DNA of 64,000 bases from Trichomonas vaginalis G3 (Eukaryota > Parabasalia > Trichomonadida > Trichomonadidae), in the NCBI RefSeq assembly GCF_026262505.1, contig NC_067203.1, positions 20,379,411-20,443,410 on the forward strand, written 5' to 3'. A program made the translations under genes and the position numbers. Positions 19,121-29,230 of the stretch are shown here, piece by piece. The notes below the pieces were generated by a model. That model was not told where the DNA came from and made no database searches. It saw nothing but the letters and a program-made list of their open reading frames with translations. Each line of letters starts with the position of its first letter. Positions within the stretch are counted from its first letter, which is position 1.

Positions 19121-20549
19121 ATGGAATTTGAAATAAACCTTTATCAAAACGAGGAATTTAAAATTCCATTCCATTTGTGGATCACTCAAATTGGACAGGA
19201 CATCAGACTTGAGTACAGAGATGAGAATTCAATTCCTTTCATAACTGATTTATTAAATTCGTTTCAATCAATTGCTGTACCAAGTAATTCAGAAAATAAA
19301 CTCGAACTTAATGGCGTAGTATCACGTAAAATCGAATTTAAGGATTCTAAAGGTTTAACAAACTTTCTTTCCTTTTTATCCAAAGTTGTAAAGATGTTTC
19401 CAGATTCCCCATTCTCTTTTCAATTATCCCCTTTGAAGGAACAACAATCTAAAGACACAAAACAATACATTCCTCACGATTCAATCGAATTTAAAGATAA
19501 TGTCGAATATTTCTTCAAATTTTTAGCTGAAAACGATGACGAATTCATGTGGCATAAATCTATTCCTATTACTACCGAAGATATCAATAATTTATTGCTA
19601 TCAAAATCTTCTCACATTGCTTTCTCTGCTTTTGAGTTCGATGCGAAGTCATATCAATACTTAGTTACGAAATGTATTATCAAATCAGATTTAGAACAAA
19701 ATTTCAAAAAATATTTAGAAATTAAAGATTTTTGGTCTAAAATTACGAAATTTCAATGGAATAATAATAAGAACTTACGAACATACGTTCAAGAAGTTGA
19801 AGGATCCCTTCAACAATGCAATATTAAGTCAAATGTAACGAAAGAAATTATATTTAACGTTTTGATTTCATGTATGTACTTTTTGAGCTGGTAACATTAT
19901 TTACCAGCTCCTTTTACTTAGAAAATACTAACACACAGTTTTCTTTTTCAGATATGAGCAAATAATGTCTCAAAAACTGTTTAAATTAGCTCTTTTGTTT
20001 ACCAAGAGTTTTATTTCAGGCAGTGTTGGTAACCAAATTTATCTTCATTCAGGAGAAAAAACAAATTCGAATTTTGCAGAATCTTTGATCTTCTGGAGCC
20101 TCCAGAACTTCACAAGCTCTTTTTCTGATCCAAGAGAGAACACTATGATCTTTTCCAACAAACTTTTCTTCACAGATGCAAGTATGAACTTATTAAAGAG
20201 ATTTTGTCCAGCAGTTGCTGAAACTCTTCAAAGTTTTGATACACAATCACTTTCTTATGCTGCAACTTCTGTTTTGAGCTTCTTTGTCGAAACAAAATCT
20301 GATGATGACATAAAATTGTTACTTGTAACGATCGCATCGTGCAAGAAACCACTTATTTTCTTCCGTGTTCTTTTATGTACACTTCTTAATGAGGTTTCTG
20401 TCCTTTTAAACGAAACAAAATCAACTCAACGCCAAATTGAACCAATTATTGATGCAACTATTCAAAGAATAAATATGAGACTATTCCTTGCCAATGCAGA
20501 ACGCTTGTTTGCATTCATGGAACCACTTATAATCAAATTTCAAGAATAA
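19121..20549 (+). CDS. Divergent TBC (Rab-GAP)-like protein, spliced
   Basis: Two exons, 19,121-19,871 and 19,939-20,549, joined in phase 1, give 453 residues. The C-terminal two thirds follow the order of a TBC domain: a QWNNNKNLRTYVQEVEG segment like the first TBC helix motif, then FRYEQIMSQKLFKLALLF at the YxQGM position, then ESLIFWSLQNF, and RFCPAVAETLQSFD like the PxLyxhL block, then SVLSFFVE. The arginine and glutamine fingers of active Rab-GAPs are not clearly present (QEVEGSLQQC in place of IxxDxxRT), so it may be an inactive scaffold. The family call rests on spaced motifs only. Confidence 0.5.
19872..19938 (+). other. Spliceosomal intron, 67 bases
   Basis: It starts GTATGT and ends with ACTAACACACAG, the fused branch-point and 3' splice signal typical of trichomonads. 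Removing it keeps the flanking frames open and continuous. It also contains a small hairpin (GAGCTGGTAA... TTACCAGCTC). Confidence 0.93.
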
Positions 20550-20967
20550 ATTATTTTAATTTGTTTTTTTATTTAGTAATTCTTATTCTAATAACATAGA
20601 ATTTTCTTTTTTGTACTCAATCATATCATAAATCTAATCAATTGCGTAATTACAATTTCTTTTTTGAATTTCTAATAAAATTTATCATAATTTTTAGGCC
20701 AACAAACACCAGATATGTATAGATTGAATGAATGCACCTTTTAATGTTTCGAACTTACTTATAATAATAACAATTTTATAGAGTGATTTTAATCACTTGT
20801 AACTAATTAAGTAATGGTTTTTATAAGATTAATTCTATGACAATGTATGCATATACAGCATATACTATATGATGGACTTAATTATAATGAATGGAAACAA
20901 AGTTACACATATGAAAAAGTAAGTTAAAAGATAAATACATTTTTTTTTTCTTTAATTTAAAATTTTT
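20550..20967. other. Intergenic region; 5' flank of ankyrin gene copy 1
   Basis: AT-rich sequence. The last 170 bases (from about 20,790) closely match the flank before the second ankyrin gene (about 24,590-24,769), so the duplication included upstream DNA. The shared part has ACAATGTATGCATATACAGC. I see no separate gene. Confidence 0.7.
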
Positions 20968-22677
20968 ATGAGTGATAAGGTAATTGATCTTGTTCATAAT
21001 TTTGAGTACATCGCAGAACATCACGAGATATTTATTGAAGATTGTAAACTGTTTACTGTATTTGGAGATGAAGAAATCGAAAAAATTTTGAAATTAACAA
21101 ATTTATCTCCAAATGAATTTATTAGTCTTATTCGACACATCCCTTCAACAGTTAACGAAGATAAAGCATATATTCATCTCCTTAATGCAAATGTTTCTTT
21201 AAACAATTTCAAAGAAGCAATATCAATTCTTACTGTAATAAAAAAAAAGATGAAATTTCAATTATTCAATAATATTATTCCAATCTTAATCGAAAAATAC
21301 AACAAGTTGATTGAATCAACGAAAACAATTGATAAACTACAATCTGAACTTAATAATGAAAAGATTCAAAATCAAAAAAGTCGAAATCAAATCAATTCAC
21401 TCATCACACAAATCAACGATAAAGAAGCACTAATATCAAAAATTTCTCAAGAAAACAACAATCTTCGGAATGAAAACAACAACTTCAAGAAGCAAAATTG
21501 CGACTTAAATAAAAAAATTAATGATGTTTTATCTCATTGCGATAAAATAATTTATACGAATTCAAACTATAAGAATGAGATCAAAAAGAAGGATGAGGCT
21601 ATTATACAAATTACATATGATTTGGACAAACAAAAGAAGAAAATAAGCAAACTACATTCAGAAAATCATCGGCTTAAAGACATATCAAATCATCCAAAAT
21701 TTATCAATCAGGAATTGAAAGATTTAAGAGATTTGGAAAATGTTTACAACTTCATTGATGATCTTACGAATAATTATGGAAAACAAAAATGTATTTTAAA
21801 ATCATATATTAAAGCATTAGGAGAATTGCATGAAGATGAGACTGGATTTACATCACTACATTTAGCATGTCAAAAGGGAAATTTCAATTTAGTTAGATAT
21901 TTTATTGAATGTGATTGTGATATCGAAGTAAAGAATAACAACGGATGTACTCCATTAATATTGGCATCATATTGGAATCAGCTTGTTATTGTCAAGTATT
22001 TAATTTCTATTGGTTCGAATATTGAAGCGAAATCAAAAGGTGAAAATACACCTCTTATTGCGGCAGTATTAGGGGGTAACATTGAAGTTGTTAAATATCT
22101 TATTTCCATTGGTGCAAATAAAGAAGCAGTGAATAAAGAAGGAAGAAATTCACTCATTGAGGCATCAATAAATGGAAATTTGGATTTAGTTTATTATCTA
22201 ATATCGATTGGAATTAATAAGGATGTAATTGATAACAATGGCTATTCATCAATCATATGGGCATTAGAAAAAGGGCATTCCCAAGTTGCTTATTATCTTG
22301 CGTCTGTTGGATCCTTTTTAGAAAACAAAGATTCAAATGGGAAAACAGCGCTAATTTTGGCCTCTGAAAAAGGTGATACTTTTTTTGTCCGATTACTTAT
22401 GTCTAAAGGAGCAAATGTCGAAGCAGCAGATAAAAATGGAAAAACTCCTCTTTTATATGTATCTGAAAATAATAATATGGAACTTGTTAAATACTTTATC
22501 TCTATCGGAGCTAATATTGAAGCTAAAGATACAGATGGAAAAACTGCTCTCATATATGCATTAAAAAATGGCAACCAAGATATTGCCAAATTTCTTATCA
22601 TCAACGGAGCTAATATAAGGGTCATAGATAAAAAACGGTATCGTGATATGAATAATTTCCTGAACACCGCTGCATAA
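20968..22677 (+). CDS. Ankyrin-repeat protein, copy 1 (intact)
   Basis: A 569-residue protein of the large trichomonad ankyrin family. Residues 1-115 form the family's alpha-helical N-terminal domain (MSDKVIDLVHNFEYIAEHHE...). Residues about 118-255 are coiled coil. Residues about 285-560 hold eight ankyrin repeats with regular spacing (for example NGCTPLILASYWNQLVIVKY, DGKTALIYALKNGNQDIAKF). It is probably a cytosolic protein-binding scaffold. The first 500 or so bases are almost identical to copy 2 at 24,770, showing a recent tandem duplication. A Tvmar1 copy lies 42 bases after the stop. Confidence 0.9.
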   Translation: MSDKVIDLVHNFEYIAEHHEIFIEDCKLFTVFGDEEIEKILKLTNLSPNEFISLIRHIPSTVNEDKAYIHLLNANVSLNNFKEAISILTVIKKKMKFQLFNNIIPILIEKYNKLIESTKTIDKLQSELNNEKIQNQKSRNQINSLITQINDKEALISKISQENNNLRNENNNFKKQNCDLNKKINDVLSHCDKIIYTNSNYKNEIKKKDEAIIQITYDLDKQKKKISKLHSENHRLKDISNHPKFINQELKDLRDLENVYNFIDDLTNNYGKQKCILKSYIKALGELHEDETGFTSLHLACQKGNFNLVRYFIECDCDIEVKNNNGCTPLILASYWNQLVIVKYLISIGSNIEAKSKGENTPLIAAVLGGNIEVVKYLISIGANKEAVNKEGRNSLIEASINGNLDLVYYLISIGINKDVIDNNGYSSIIWALEKGHSQVAYYLASVGSFLENKDSNGKTALILASEKGDTFFVRLLMSKGANVEAADKNGKTPLLYVSENNNMELVKYFISIGANIEAKDTDGKTALIYALKNGNQDIAKFLIINGANIRVIDKKRYRDMNNFLNTAA

Positions 22678-22719
22678 TTTTCTAGGTGCCACATTTTCTT
22701 GATAGTGTTTGGTATTATA

Positions 22720-24023
22720 TAGGGTGTCCAAAGGTGTGTTTAGCACAAACCTGAATACTGCGAATAGAAATAAACAAGTTACATATATATAAAGTTTATT
22801 TAAATATAATCACCATTGGATTCAATCACGCGTTCGCAGCGATCGATCCAGGCTTGAAAGACACGCTTTAAATCATCATGAGAAAATTGCTCAAATTGCT
22901 CTCTTACAAAATTTTCAAGATCATCTGGACTCGCGAATTCGCGTCCTTCAGCTCTCTTTTTTAGCGTGCCGAATAAATAAAAGTCAGAGAGTGCAATATC
23001 AGGTGAATAAATTGGGTTTGGAACAACTTTGACATTGTTTTCCAACAAGTAATTCATTACCTTATGACTTTTGTGAACTCTTGAATTATCAAAATGAATT
23101 GCAAACTTTTGTTTTTGTTGTTTGGATTTCTCAAACTCATCAGAATTGATAATTTGAGTAAGAACATTGTCAATTAGATACTGAGCATTCATCGTATTAG
23201 GTTTTTGAAGAATATCAATTGCGATGATGCCATTCACGCCCCAAAAAACCGACAACATCATCATTGGTGTGTTAATTTTTTTCTTCGGGAATGTTTGCGG
23301 ATTTTCATCCTTCGGGATCCACATGATTTTGGCTTCTGTTGCATATTGAAACCAAGACTCGTCCCCTGTTACTAAAAAGCGAAACTTCTTGGATTGATAC
23401 GCACCCAATATAGAGAGGAGCTCTTTCGAAGATTGGACTCTAGATTTTTTTTGAACTGAATTAAGGTTGTGCGGAACCCAACGTGTATACGCTAGTTTGT
23501 AGTTCAAATAATTGTGCAGATAATAACTGACTGTTGTACGTGGTATCTTTGTCATCTCCTCTATCCTTCTGACTGATGCTCTTGGGTCTTCATCTAGCGC
23601 TTGAAGAATTGCTTTGATTTTTCTTTGATCCGGCGATTTTTTGTCAATTTTTATGATGGGCGCCTTTTTGTTCATGAAGTGATACATCCTAACATGATAC
23701 GTTACAGTGGAATAGCTAGGAGCATCCATACCGAAGCATTTTACCAATGTCTCGTAGATTTTTTTACAGTCTTTGCATTTTTTTGCAAGAGCGAGGATGT
23801 TTTCTTTATGATTCATTAAAAAAATGAAAAAAATCCCGCCAAAATTTCCCGCGAAACCGCCTCTTGTCTCAAAATTCATTTTATATCCCGGCATGGCGCC
23901 AAAATACAACATACTCATCATATACATATATTCATATTTTTTATTATATATTTATAATCAGCATATATCTCCTTTAATAGTCTCATATAGAGCGCTGTGC
24001 TAAACGCACCTTTGGACACCCTA
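22720..24023 (-). mobile_element. Tvmar1-type mariner transposon, copy 1
   Basis: An element of 1300 bases plus flanking TA duplications (22,720-22,721 and 24,022-24,023). Terminal inverted repeats begin GGGTGTCCAAAGGTG and end CACCTTTGGACACCC. One intact transposase lies inside on the minus strand. The copy differs from the one at 50,603-51,905 at only a few positions, so insertion was recent. Confidence 0.95.
22800..23816 (-). CDS. Mariner transposase (Tvmar1), intact
   Basis: About 338 residues from MNHKENIL; the open frame extends 37 codons upstream but the first 37 residues look unlike a transposase. Two helix-turn-helix regions lie in the first 115 residues (RASVRRIEEMTKIPRTTVSY is the second). 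The DDD catalytic core is visible: VTGDESWF, FAIHFDNSR, and YSPDIALSDFYLFG with the third acidic residue in the usual mariner place. The protein cuts and joins at TA. It looks whole and could be active; no stop or frameshift seen. Confidence 0.93.
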   Translation of the reverse strand: MNHKENILALAKKCKDCKKIYETLVKCFGMDAPSYSTVTYHVRMYHFMNKKAPIIKIDKKSPDQRKIKAILQALDEDPRASVRRIEEMTKIPRTTVSYYLHNYLNYKLAYTRWVPHNLNSVQKKSRVQSSKELLSILGAYQSKKFRFLVTGDESWFQYATEAKIMWIPKDENPQTFPKKKINTPMMMLSVFWGVNGIIAIDILQKPNTMNAQYLIDNVLTQIINSDEFEKSKQQKQKFAIHFDNSRVHKSHKVMNYLLENNVKVVPNPIYSPDIALSDFYLFGTLKKRAEGREFASPDDLENFVREQFEQFSHDDLKRVFQAWIDRCERVIESNGDYI

Positions 24024-24769
24024 TATTTGATATATTGCCTAAAAAGAGATTTTTATTGTTCTCTTATCATAATCAAGAAAATTCCTCCAACTTTTATTTC
24101 CTGAAAATATAAATGGTGTTAATGTACCTTAGAATATTATATTATCAATTGAATAACATTGTCTTTGACTCTGAAACATTAATATTTTGGTCTGTATCAC
24201 TCCATTTGTCAGAAATTTGAACATCCCATATCTTGTTATTATTTAATTGTAAAATAAATAGAAATTTTCCCTTCTTAACTAATGTTTAATATGAGCATAC
24301 TATCAGGATTAGAAAAGTTCTATTTTTTTTCCATGTCAAAAAATGAAGGTCGAGTAAAGTTAAATAAATTTTATATGCAATTTATATTATTATTGTTATT
24401 TGAAAAATATAACAATGTTATTCAAATATATTATAAATCAGATCAATTGTGTAATTACAACATCTTTTTTTAAATTTACATTAAAATTTAGCATGTGTTT
24501 TATGACTATAAACATAATATATATGAATAAGCGTATCATTTGATGTTTCATATATCATTTAGGAATAAAAATTTAAATTTTATTGAGTGATTTTATCACT
24601 TGTAACTCATTTAATAATGGTTTTTATATGAATAATTCTATGACAATGTATGCATATACAGCATATACTATATGATGGACTTAATTATAATGAATGGAAA
24701 CAAAGTTACACATATGAAAAAAGTAAGTTAAAAGATAAATACTTTTTTTTCTTTAATTTAAAATTTTTT
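24024..24769. other. Intergenic region between the ankyrin copies
   Basis: AT-rich, with no ORF I trust. The last 180 bases are the duplicated 5' flank of the ankyrin gene. The segment after the mariner continues the 3' flank of copy 1. Confidence 0.6.
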
Positions 24770-25767
24770 ATGAGTGATAAGGTAATTGATCTTGTTCATA
24801 ATTTTGAGTACATCGCAGAACATCACGAGATATTTATTGAAGATTGTAAACTGTTTACTGTATTTGGAGATGAAGAAATCGAAAAAATTTTGAAATTAAC
24901 AAATTTATCTCCAAATGAATTTATTAGTCTTATTCGACACATCCCTTCAACAGTTAACGAAGATAAAGCATATATTCATCTCCTTAATGCAAATGTTTCT
25001 TTAAACAATTTCAAAGAAGCAATATCAATTCTTACTGTAATAAAAAAAAAGATGAAATTTCAATTATTCAATAATATTATTCCAATCTTAATCGAAAAAT
25101 ACAACAAGTTGATTGAATCAACGAAAACAATTGATAAACTACAATCTGAACTTAATAATGAAAAGATTCAAAATCAAAAAAGTCGAAATCAAATCAATTC
25201 ACTTATCACACAAATCAACGATAAAGAAGCACTAATATCAAAAATTTCTCAAGAAAACAACAATTTTCAGAGCGAAAATAACAATCTCAACAACCAAAAT
25301 AACAACCTTAGGGATGAAAACAGCAGTTTAGCTCAGAATAATAGAGAAAAATTACTTTTAAAAAGAAAGAAATCAAAAAGAGGGATAATCAAATTGCTGA
25401 ACTTACATTTGACTTGGATCAACATAAGTATAAAATCAATGAACTAAATTCAGAAACTCAAAAGCTTAATGAGAAATTAAACCATCCAAGATTTATCAAT
25501 CAGGAGTTGAAAGATTCATGCGATTTGGAAAAAATCTCCAAAATCATTGAAATACTTATGAGTTCATTAAATCCAACATATATTCCTAAATCATTTATTA
25601 AAGGATTAGGTGAATTACATGAAAATTATACGGAATTAACATCCTTACATTTCGCATGTCAAAAGGGAAATTTCAATTTAGTTCGATATCTTATTGAATC
25701 CGGTTGTGATATCGAAATTAAAACAAACAATGGTACTACTCCATTAATATGGGCATCATATTGGAAT
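24770..25767 (+). pseudogene. Ankyrin-repeat gene copy 2, 5' part
   Basis: The N-terminal domain (MSDKVIDLV...) is nearly identical to copy 1, followed by the coiled coil, then HPRFINQELKDSCDLEKISK and the first ankyrin repeat. There is a frameshift in the coiled-coil region near 25,360, where an A-rich run differs in length, so the host gene was damaged besides the insertions. At 25,767 the reading frame is cut by the nested insertion ending at 50,373. The matching 3' part resumes at 50,374 with the same sequence as copy 1 (CAGCTTGTTATTGTCAAGTA). Confidence 0.85.
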
Positions 25768-26718
25768 TGTTGTAAACAGAAATTCATCAAAAGTGACACA
25801 TCAGAAAAGCTAAAATATTGAATTTTTGGAACTTTTGATAGAGCACGTTTTTAAATATTAATTAAAGTAAATGTATATTTTGTAAAGATTCTTTTTAATA
25901 AAAAAGTAAAATTTTGAAGAAGAACACAAAATCTTCTGAAAAATAATATCACATAAACTCATATTATTTTCTAATATATAACTATTTTATATAAAAATCA
26001 AATTCAATGATCTTAAAAGCGAAGGATAAACCTCAAAATTTACGAATATAATGAGTGGAATATAATGCTTATCTATCATAAAACCATATGAAATATCAAT
26101 TTTTGCTTTACGCCTAATTTTTGACGACAATTAGCAAAAAATGTTAAATGTTAACACTCAGTCCATTTGAATATGAAAAATAAAATTGACTTTGATTAAA
26201 TGTTTTTATTTATCATGCAATTCTTCTTGCGACCAAAGATTTGAATAAAAGTTCAAAAAATAAGATAGCTTAAAAAATAATATACGGTAGTGTTTACTAA
26301 TAGATGAATAGTATATAAATTCTATTAAAATGGATTTGATCCAAAAAAATATAAAACCAAAAATAATTGTTATAATTTAAATGAAGAAGTAATTTAAAAC
26401 GATTTTATTTATGATCAAATTTTATATATTTTTTTGGATCAAATCCATTTTAATAGAATTTATATACTATTCATCTATTAGTAAACACTACCGTATATTA
26501 TTTTTTAAGCTATCTTATTTTTTGAACTTTTATTCAAATCTTTGGTCGCAAGAAGAATTGCATGATAAATAAAAACATTTAATCAAAGTCAATTTTATTT
26601 TTCATATTCAAATGGACTGAGTGTTAACATTTAACATTTTTTGCTAATTGTCGTCAAAAATTAGGCGTAAAGCAAAAATTGATATTTCATATGGTTTTAT
26701 GATAGATAAGCATTATAT
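25768..26718. mobile_element. Small TIR element X, left part
   Basis: Between the cut ankyrin gene and Polinton P2. The outer end TGTTGTAAACAGAAATTCAT... pairs with the inverted end at 50,344-50,373 (TGTAATAAACAG on the minus strand); terminal repeats are about 30 bases. The target GAAT is present on both sides (25,764-25,767 and 50,374-50,377), a 4-base duplication by comparison with copy 1. Together with the right part the element is about 1.25 kb and encodes no protein that I can see. Its interior is a giant palindrome. Confidence 0.75.
25928..26718. repeat. Giant palindrome: 426-bp arm, 71-bp loop, interrupted second arm
   Basis: The left arm is 25,928-26,353, the loop 26,354-26,424. The right arm is 26,425-26,718 and resumes at 50,071-50,202. 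The inner 293 bases of each arm are visibly complementary without gaps (ends TATAATGCTTATC and GATAAGCATTATA). The outer 130 bases pair with the sequence beyond P2. The right arm is split by P2 with a TATAT duplication. Confidence 0.9.
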
Positions 26719-27366
26719 AGGTCAGGTGAGTGGGGCCTCCAGGCACTTCGTGCCCTCTAGCCCTGAAGATGTTTAGTATAACTTTGTCCGGACAAGTAAG
26801 GGTCTATCGTCGCTACAGGAAAAGTTACAGGCGTTCCAAGGAAGTATACTTTGAGAAGCCTTCTTCTGGGTCGAAAACATTATATAATGTTTCGCTTTTC
26901 ACAAATTATATATGTTTTCATGTTTTGTCACTTTTCTGTCACTTTTCAGGAAAAAACATTTTTATTATATATAAATGAATTTTACAAAACCACCGTTACC
27001 CTTCTTTGGAAATAAGAGTAGATGTAAAGATATTCTATTGAGAGAACTTAAGAAACTACCGAATGGTCTAACATTTGTAGATTTGTAACGGTGGTTTTGT
27101 AAAATTCATTTATATATAATAAAAATGTTTTTTTCCTGAAAAGTGACAGAAAAGTGACAAAACATGAAAACATATATAATTTGTGAAAAGCGAAACATTA
27201 TATAATGTTTTCGACCCAGAAGAAGGCTTCTCAAAGTATACTTCCTTGGAACGCCTGTAACTTTTCCTGTAGCGACGATAGACCCTTACTTGTCCGGACA
27301 AAGTTATACTAAACATCTTCAGGGCTAGAGGGCACGAAGTGCCTGGAGGCCCCACTCACCTGACCT
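26719..27366. repeat. Fold-back duplication of the P2 left terminus
   Basis: The first 281 bases of P2 (26,719-26,999) are repeated in reverse at 27,085-27,366, separated by 85 bases. The inner copy also ends ACCTGACCT. Both arms encode the same chance 81-residue frame. The arms differ by about one base, so the duplication is young. Confidence 0.92.
26742..26754. repeat. Tip hairpin, left end of P2
   Basis: GGCAC-TTC-GTGCC, 24 bases inside the left end, between the conserved words CTCCA and CTAGCCCT. The equivalent at the right end (50,030-50,042) is GGGGC-GCA-GCCCC on the plus strand. Sequence differs while pairing is kept. Confidence 0.8.
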
Positions 27367-27599
27367 AAGTAGACTGGACTTTGAGAGACTCTTTAGAAAC
27401 TTTAGACGTTTTACATAACCATCCATGCTTTTACTTTACATCCGATAAAAGTGGTTTGGAAACCGTTATGAGATGGTTAGAGGACATACATGACTATGAG
27501 TTTAGATATGACAAGATAGAATATGAGAGAGGTCCTATAAACCGGAGAAAGTGTCATAACAAAGAAATTTTACTAGTAAGTAAATGTGGTTTGAAATAG
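26975..27599 (+). pseudogene. D12-class DNA adenine methylase remnant
   Basis: The beginning (MNFTKPPLPFFGNKSRCKDI...) has the FxGNKS motif for S-adenosylmethionine binding used by Dam-like N6-adenine methyltransferases. The end (RYDKIEYERGPINRRKCHNKEILLVSKCGLK) fits the C-terminus of the same family. The fold-back copy of the element's tip lies between them and the gene is broken. The enzyme would have methylated adenines of element DNA. N6-methyladenine is known as a major DNA mark in trichomonads. Confidence 0.65.
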
Positions 27600-27715
27600 G
27601 ACTACTTGTTTTAGGTTTTTTCCATTGTGTCATTTATTTCTTTGACGTGGCAGAAAAGTACAGAGAATATGAAGATGAACCAATGCCTGCAAATGTCCAG
27701 TATATGTACTCGTAA
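27584..27715 (+). CDS. Tiny membrane protein, 43 residues
   Basis: An ORF starting MWFEIGLLVLGFFHCVIYFF, one clear transmembrane segment, then a short acidic tail ending VQYMYS. It overlaps the end of the methylase frame and lies just before the TTTTTA promoter of the next gene. Small membrane proteins are common among virion genes of this kind of element. No leader motif stands directly before its ATG, so it is less certain than its neighbours. Confidence 0.4.
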   Translation: MWFEIGLLVLGFFHCVIYFFDVAEKYREYEDEPMPANVQYMYS

Positions 27716-27738
27716 GAGATATTTTTATCTAATATTAA

Positions 27739-28113
27739 ATGGACGCACAGAACTTAGCGAATGCACAGCAACCTGGACAACCAAACCCAGAGAATATTCC
27801 AAATGAAGTTAGAATACAAACTGCAATGGCAAACTATGGTCAAGTGCCAACAGATGTACAAATGCAAACTGCCATGTCAAATGACGCTGCGTTAGGTTTG
27901 CCACCATGGTATGCAAATATGAGATGGAAAGAGTTTTATACAAACCCTGAAGTGGGATATAAACAACTTTATGCAGATGACGCGAACACAGGAGTTGACC
28001 CAGAATATGTTTTCTACCAGAGGAGAAACAGAATGTATGAGCTCCAGTTAAAGAATGCTATGGAACTCAACAGGAAACGTAAGACTAGGTGGACATTAGA
28101 TTTTTACATATAG
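27739..28113 (+). CDS. Unknown P2 virion candidate, 124 residues
   Basis: The N-terminal half is rich in Gln, Asn and Pro with an internal repeat (VRIQTAMANYGQVPTDV, VQMQTAMSND). The C-terminal half is aromatic and basic (LPPWYANMRWKEFYTNPE, NRKRKTRW). The leader GATATTTTTATCTAATATTAA before the ATG matches the promoter class of the capsid gene, so it is probably expressed with virion genes. It lies 4 bases before the next gene. No family recognised. Confidence 0.65.
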   Translation: MDAQNLANAQQPGQPNPENIPNEVRIQTAMANYGQVPTDVQMQTAMSNDAALGLPPWYANMRWKEFYTNPEVGYKQLYADDANTGVDPEYVFYQRRNRMYELQLKNAMELNRKRKTRWTLDFYI

Positions 28114-28117
28114 TAAA

Positions 28118-28360
28118 ATGGGTTTCTTCAGTAGTATTGGAAACTTCTTTCGAAATGTTGGAAGAGGTATATGGAATGGAATAAAAACCGTAGGAAGAGG
28201 AATTTGGAACGGAGTCAAAAATATTGGTAAAAGGGTAGGTCAGTTTGTTGGTATTATACCTAAAGACCCTGAACCAGAAGAACAAGCTCCTGTCATACAA
28301 CAGCCTGAACCTGCACCACAGTCTAGTTGGCAACCAAATCCAACACCTCAACCGTATTAA
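28118..28360 (+). CDS. Small protein with amphipathic N-terminus (pVI/pX-like candidate)
   Basis: 80 residues. The N-terminal 45 are two near-repeats, GRGIWNGIKTV and GRGIWNGVKNI, forming a basic amphipathic helix (start MGFFSSIGNFFRNVG). The C-terminal 30 are Pro/Gln-rich and flexible. The pattern is like membrane-lytic or DNA-condensing minor capsid proteins of adenovirus type (pVI, pX), but the resemblance is of composition only. The leader GATTTTTACATATAGTAAA is of the virion-gene class. A second protein of similar style is at 31,696-32,097. Confidence 0.6.
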   Translation: MGFFSSIGNFFRNVGRGIWNGIKTVGRGIWNGVKNIGKRVGQFVGIIPKDPEPEEQAPVIQQPEPAPQSSWQPNPTPQPY

Positions 28361-28364
28361 AAAA

Positions 28365-29212
28365 TTATATTTTTACCGTTCGATAGTAGTTGTATATGAA
28401 ACTAAGTTCTAAGTAAAACGCATGGTATAATGGAACTATTCTCTTTCTTCCATCTGTAGTAAACCATACTTGAAAGTCTGAAATACTTCCACTTGGTGGT
28501 TCATATAGCTTTGTAGGTTTTTCGTAAAAGTCATTTGCCAAGCATAAAAAAGAGTTTTGTGCACCAGAAAATGAAGCATGAACTATAATAGCATCTGAGT
28601 CGAAAACATTTTCATATGTTCCATTAGGGTTTTCGACTTCATAAAAGTCCGGGTGTACTGGATATTCTGCAGGCTGATTTAACATCCTCATAAATCTATA
28701 CCATGCCAAGTTGTTATATTTTGTAGAAATATAAACGTTTTCTCCAAGGTCTTCTATTCTATTGATTTTAACAGTTGCATTTTTCCTGTCATATATAATA
28801 TCGAGATGGTACTCTCCTTCGTCAATGTTATACTGGTTTGCATATTCGATATAGATGTCGTTTATTTTTTTTGAAAAGCTTGAAGAGTTGTTTCTAAGTT
28901 TACAAGCAAACTAACTTGTAAAAGTTTTCCCTGTTCAAATTTCTCATACATACGTTTTTCTTTGTTATAGTATCGAACTTCAAAACCGACCGTAAATGGG
29001 AAACCATGTATGGCTTCTGAAATGAACTTCATTCTACGAAAGCCAATAGCTTTTGTGACAGATGGGTCTCTTAACCATCTTAACGGGTAGTCAAAACGAT
29101 AGCCTTCATGCTTTACGGTCTCTGTCTCAAACTTTTGACCGACATTCGTAAAAAGTTCATCTAATGGTTTAGTTGTAGCAACTCTTGAATTTTCTTTTTC
29201 TATTGAAAGCAT
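28365..29212 (-). pseudogene. Paralogue of the 286-residue P2 protein, broken
   Basis: Recognisable similarity to 33,010-33,870 along its length: TKPLDELFTNVGQ, YRFDYPLRWLRDPS, AIGFRRMKF, and SDFQVWFTT, IIVHASFSGAQNSFLCL near the C-terminus. The gene looks broken, about one break. It faces away from the fibre gene, sharing an 18-base promoter with it. The pair suggests an old duplication within the element or exchange between elements. Function unknown; probably a virion protein. Confidence 0.65.
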
Positions 29213-29230
29213 ATTTTATCTAGAATAAAA
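29213..29230. promoter_or_regulatory. 18-base shared promoter of divergent genes
   Basis: Only ATTTTATCTAGAATAAAA separates the two ATGs of the divergent genes at 29,212 and 29,231. The same layout with a similar sequence lies at 44,424-44,441. It contains a short palindromic core (TCTAGA). Confidence 0.55.

Noticed and set aside
23817-23927. Longer N-terminus for the mariner transposase (37 extra codons)
   Set aside because: The extra residues (MYMMSMLYFGAMPGYK...) do not look like the helix-turn-helix start; a start at MNHKENIL gives normal mariner length.
26730-27355. Two identical 81-residue proteins on opposite strands
   Set aside because: They are the same terminal sequence seen in both arms of the fold-back; the product has no coding character.
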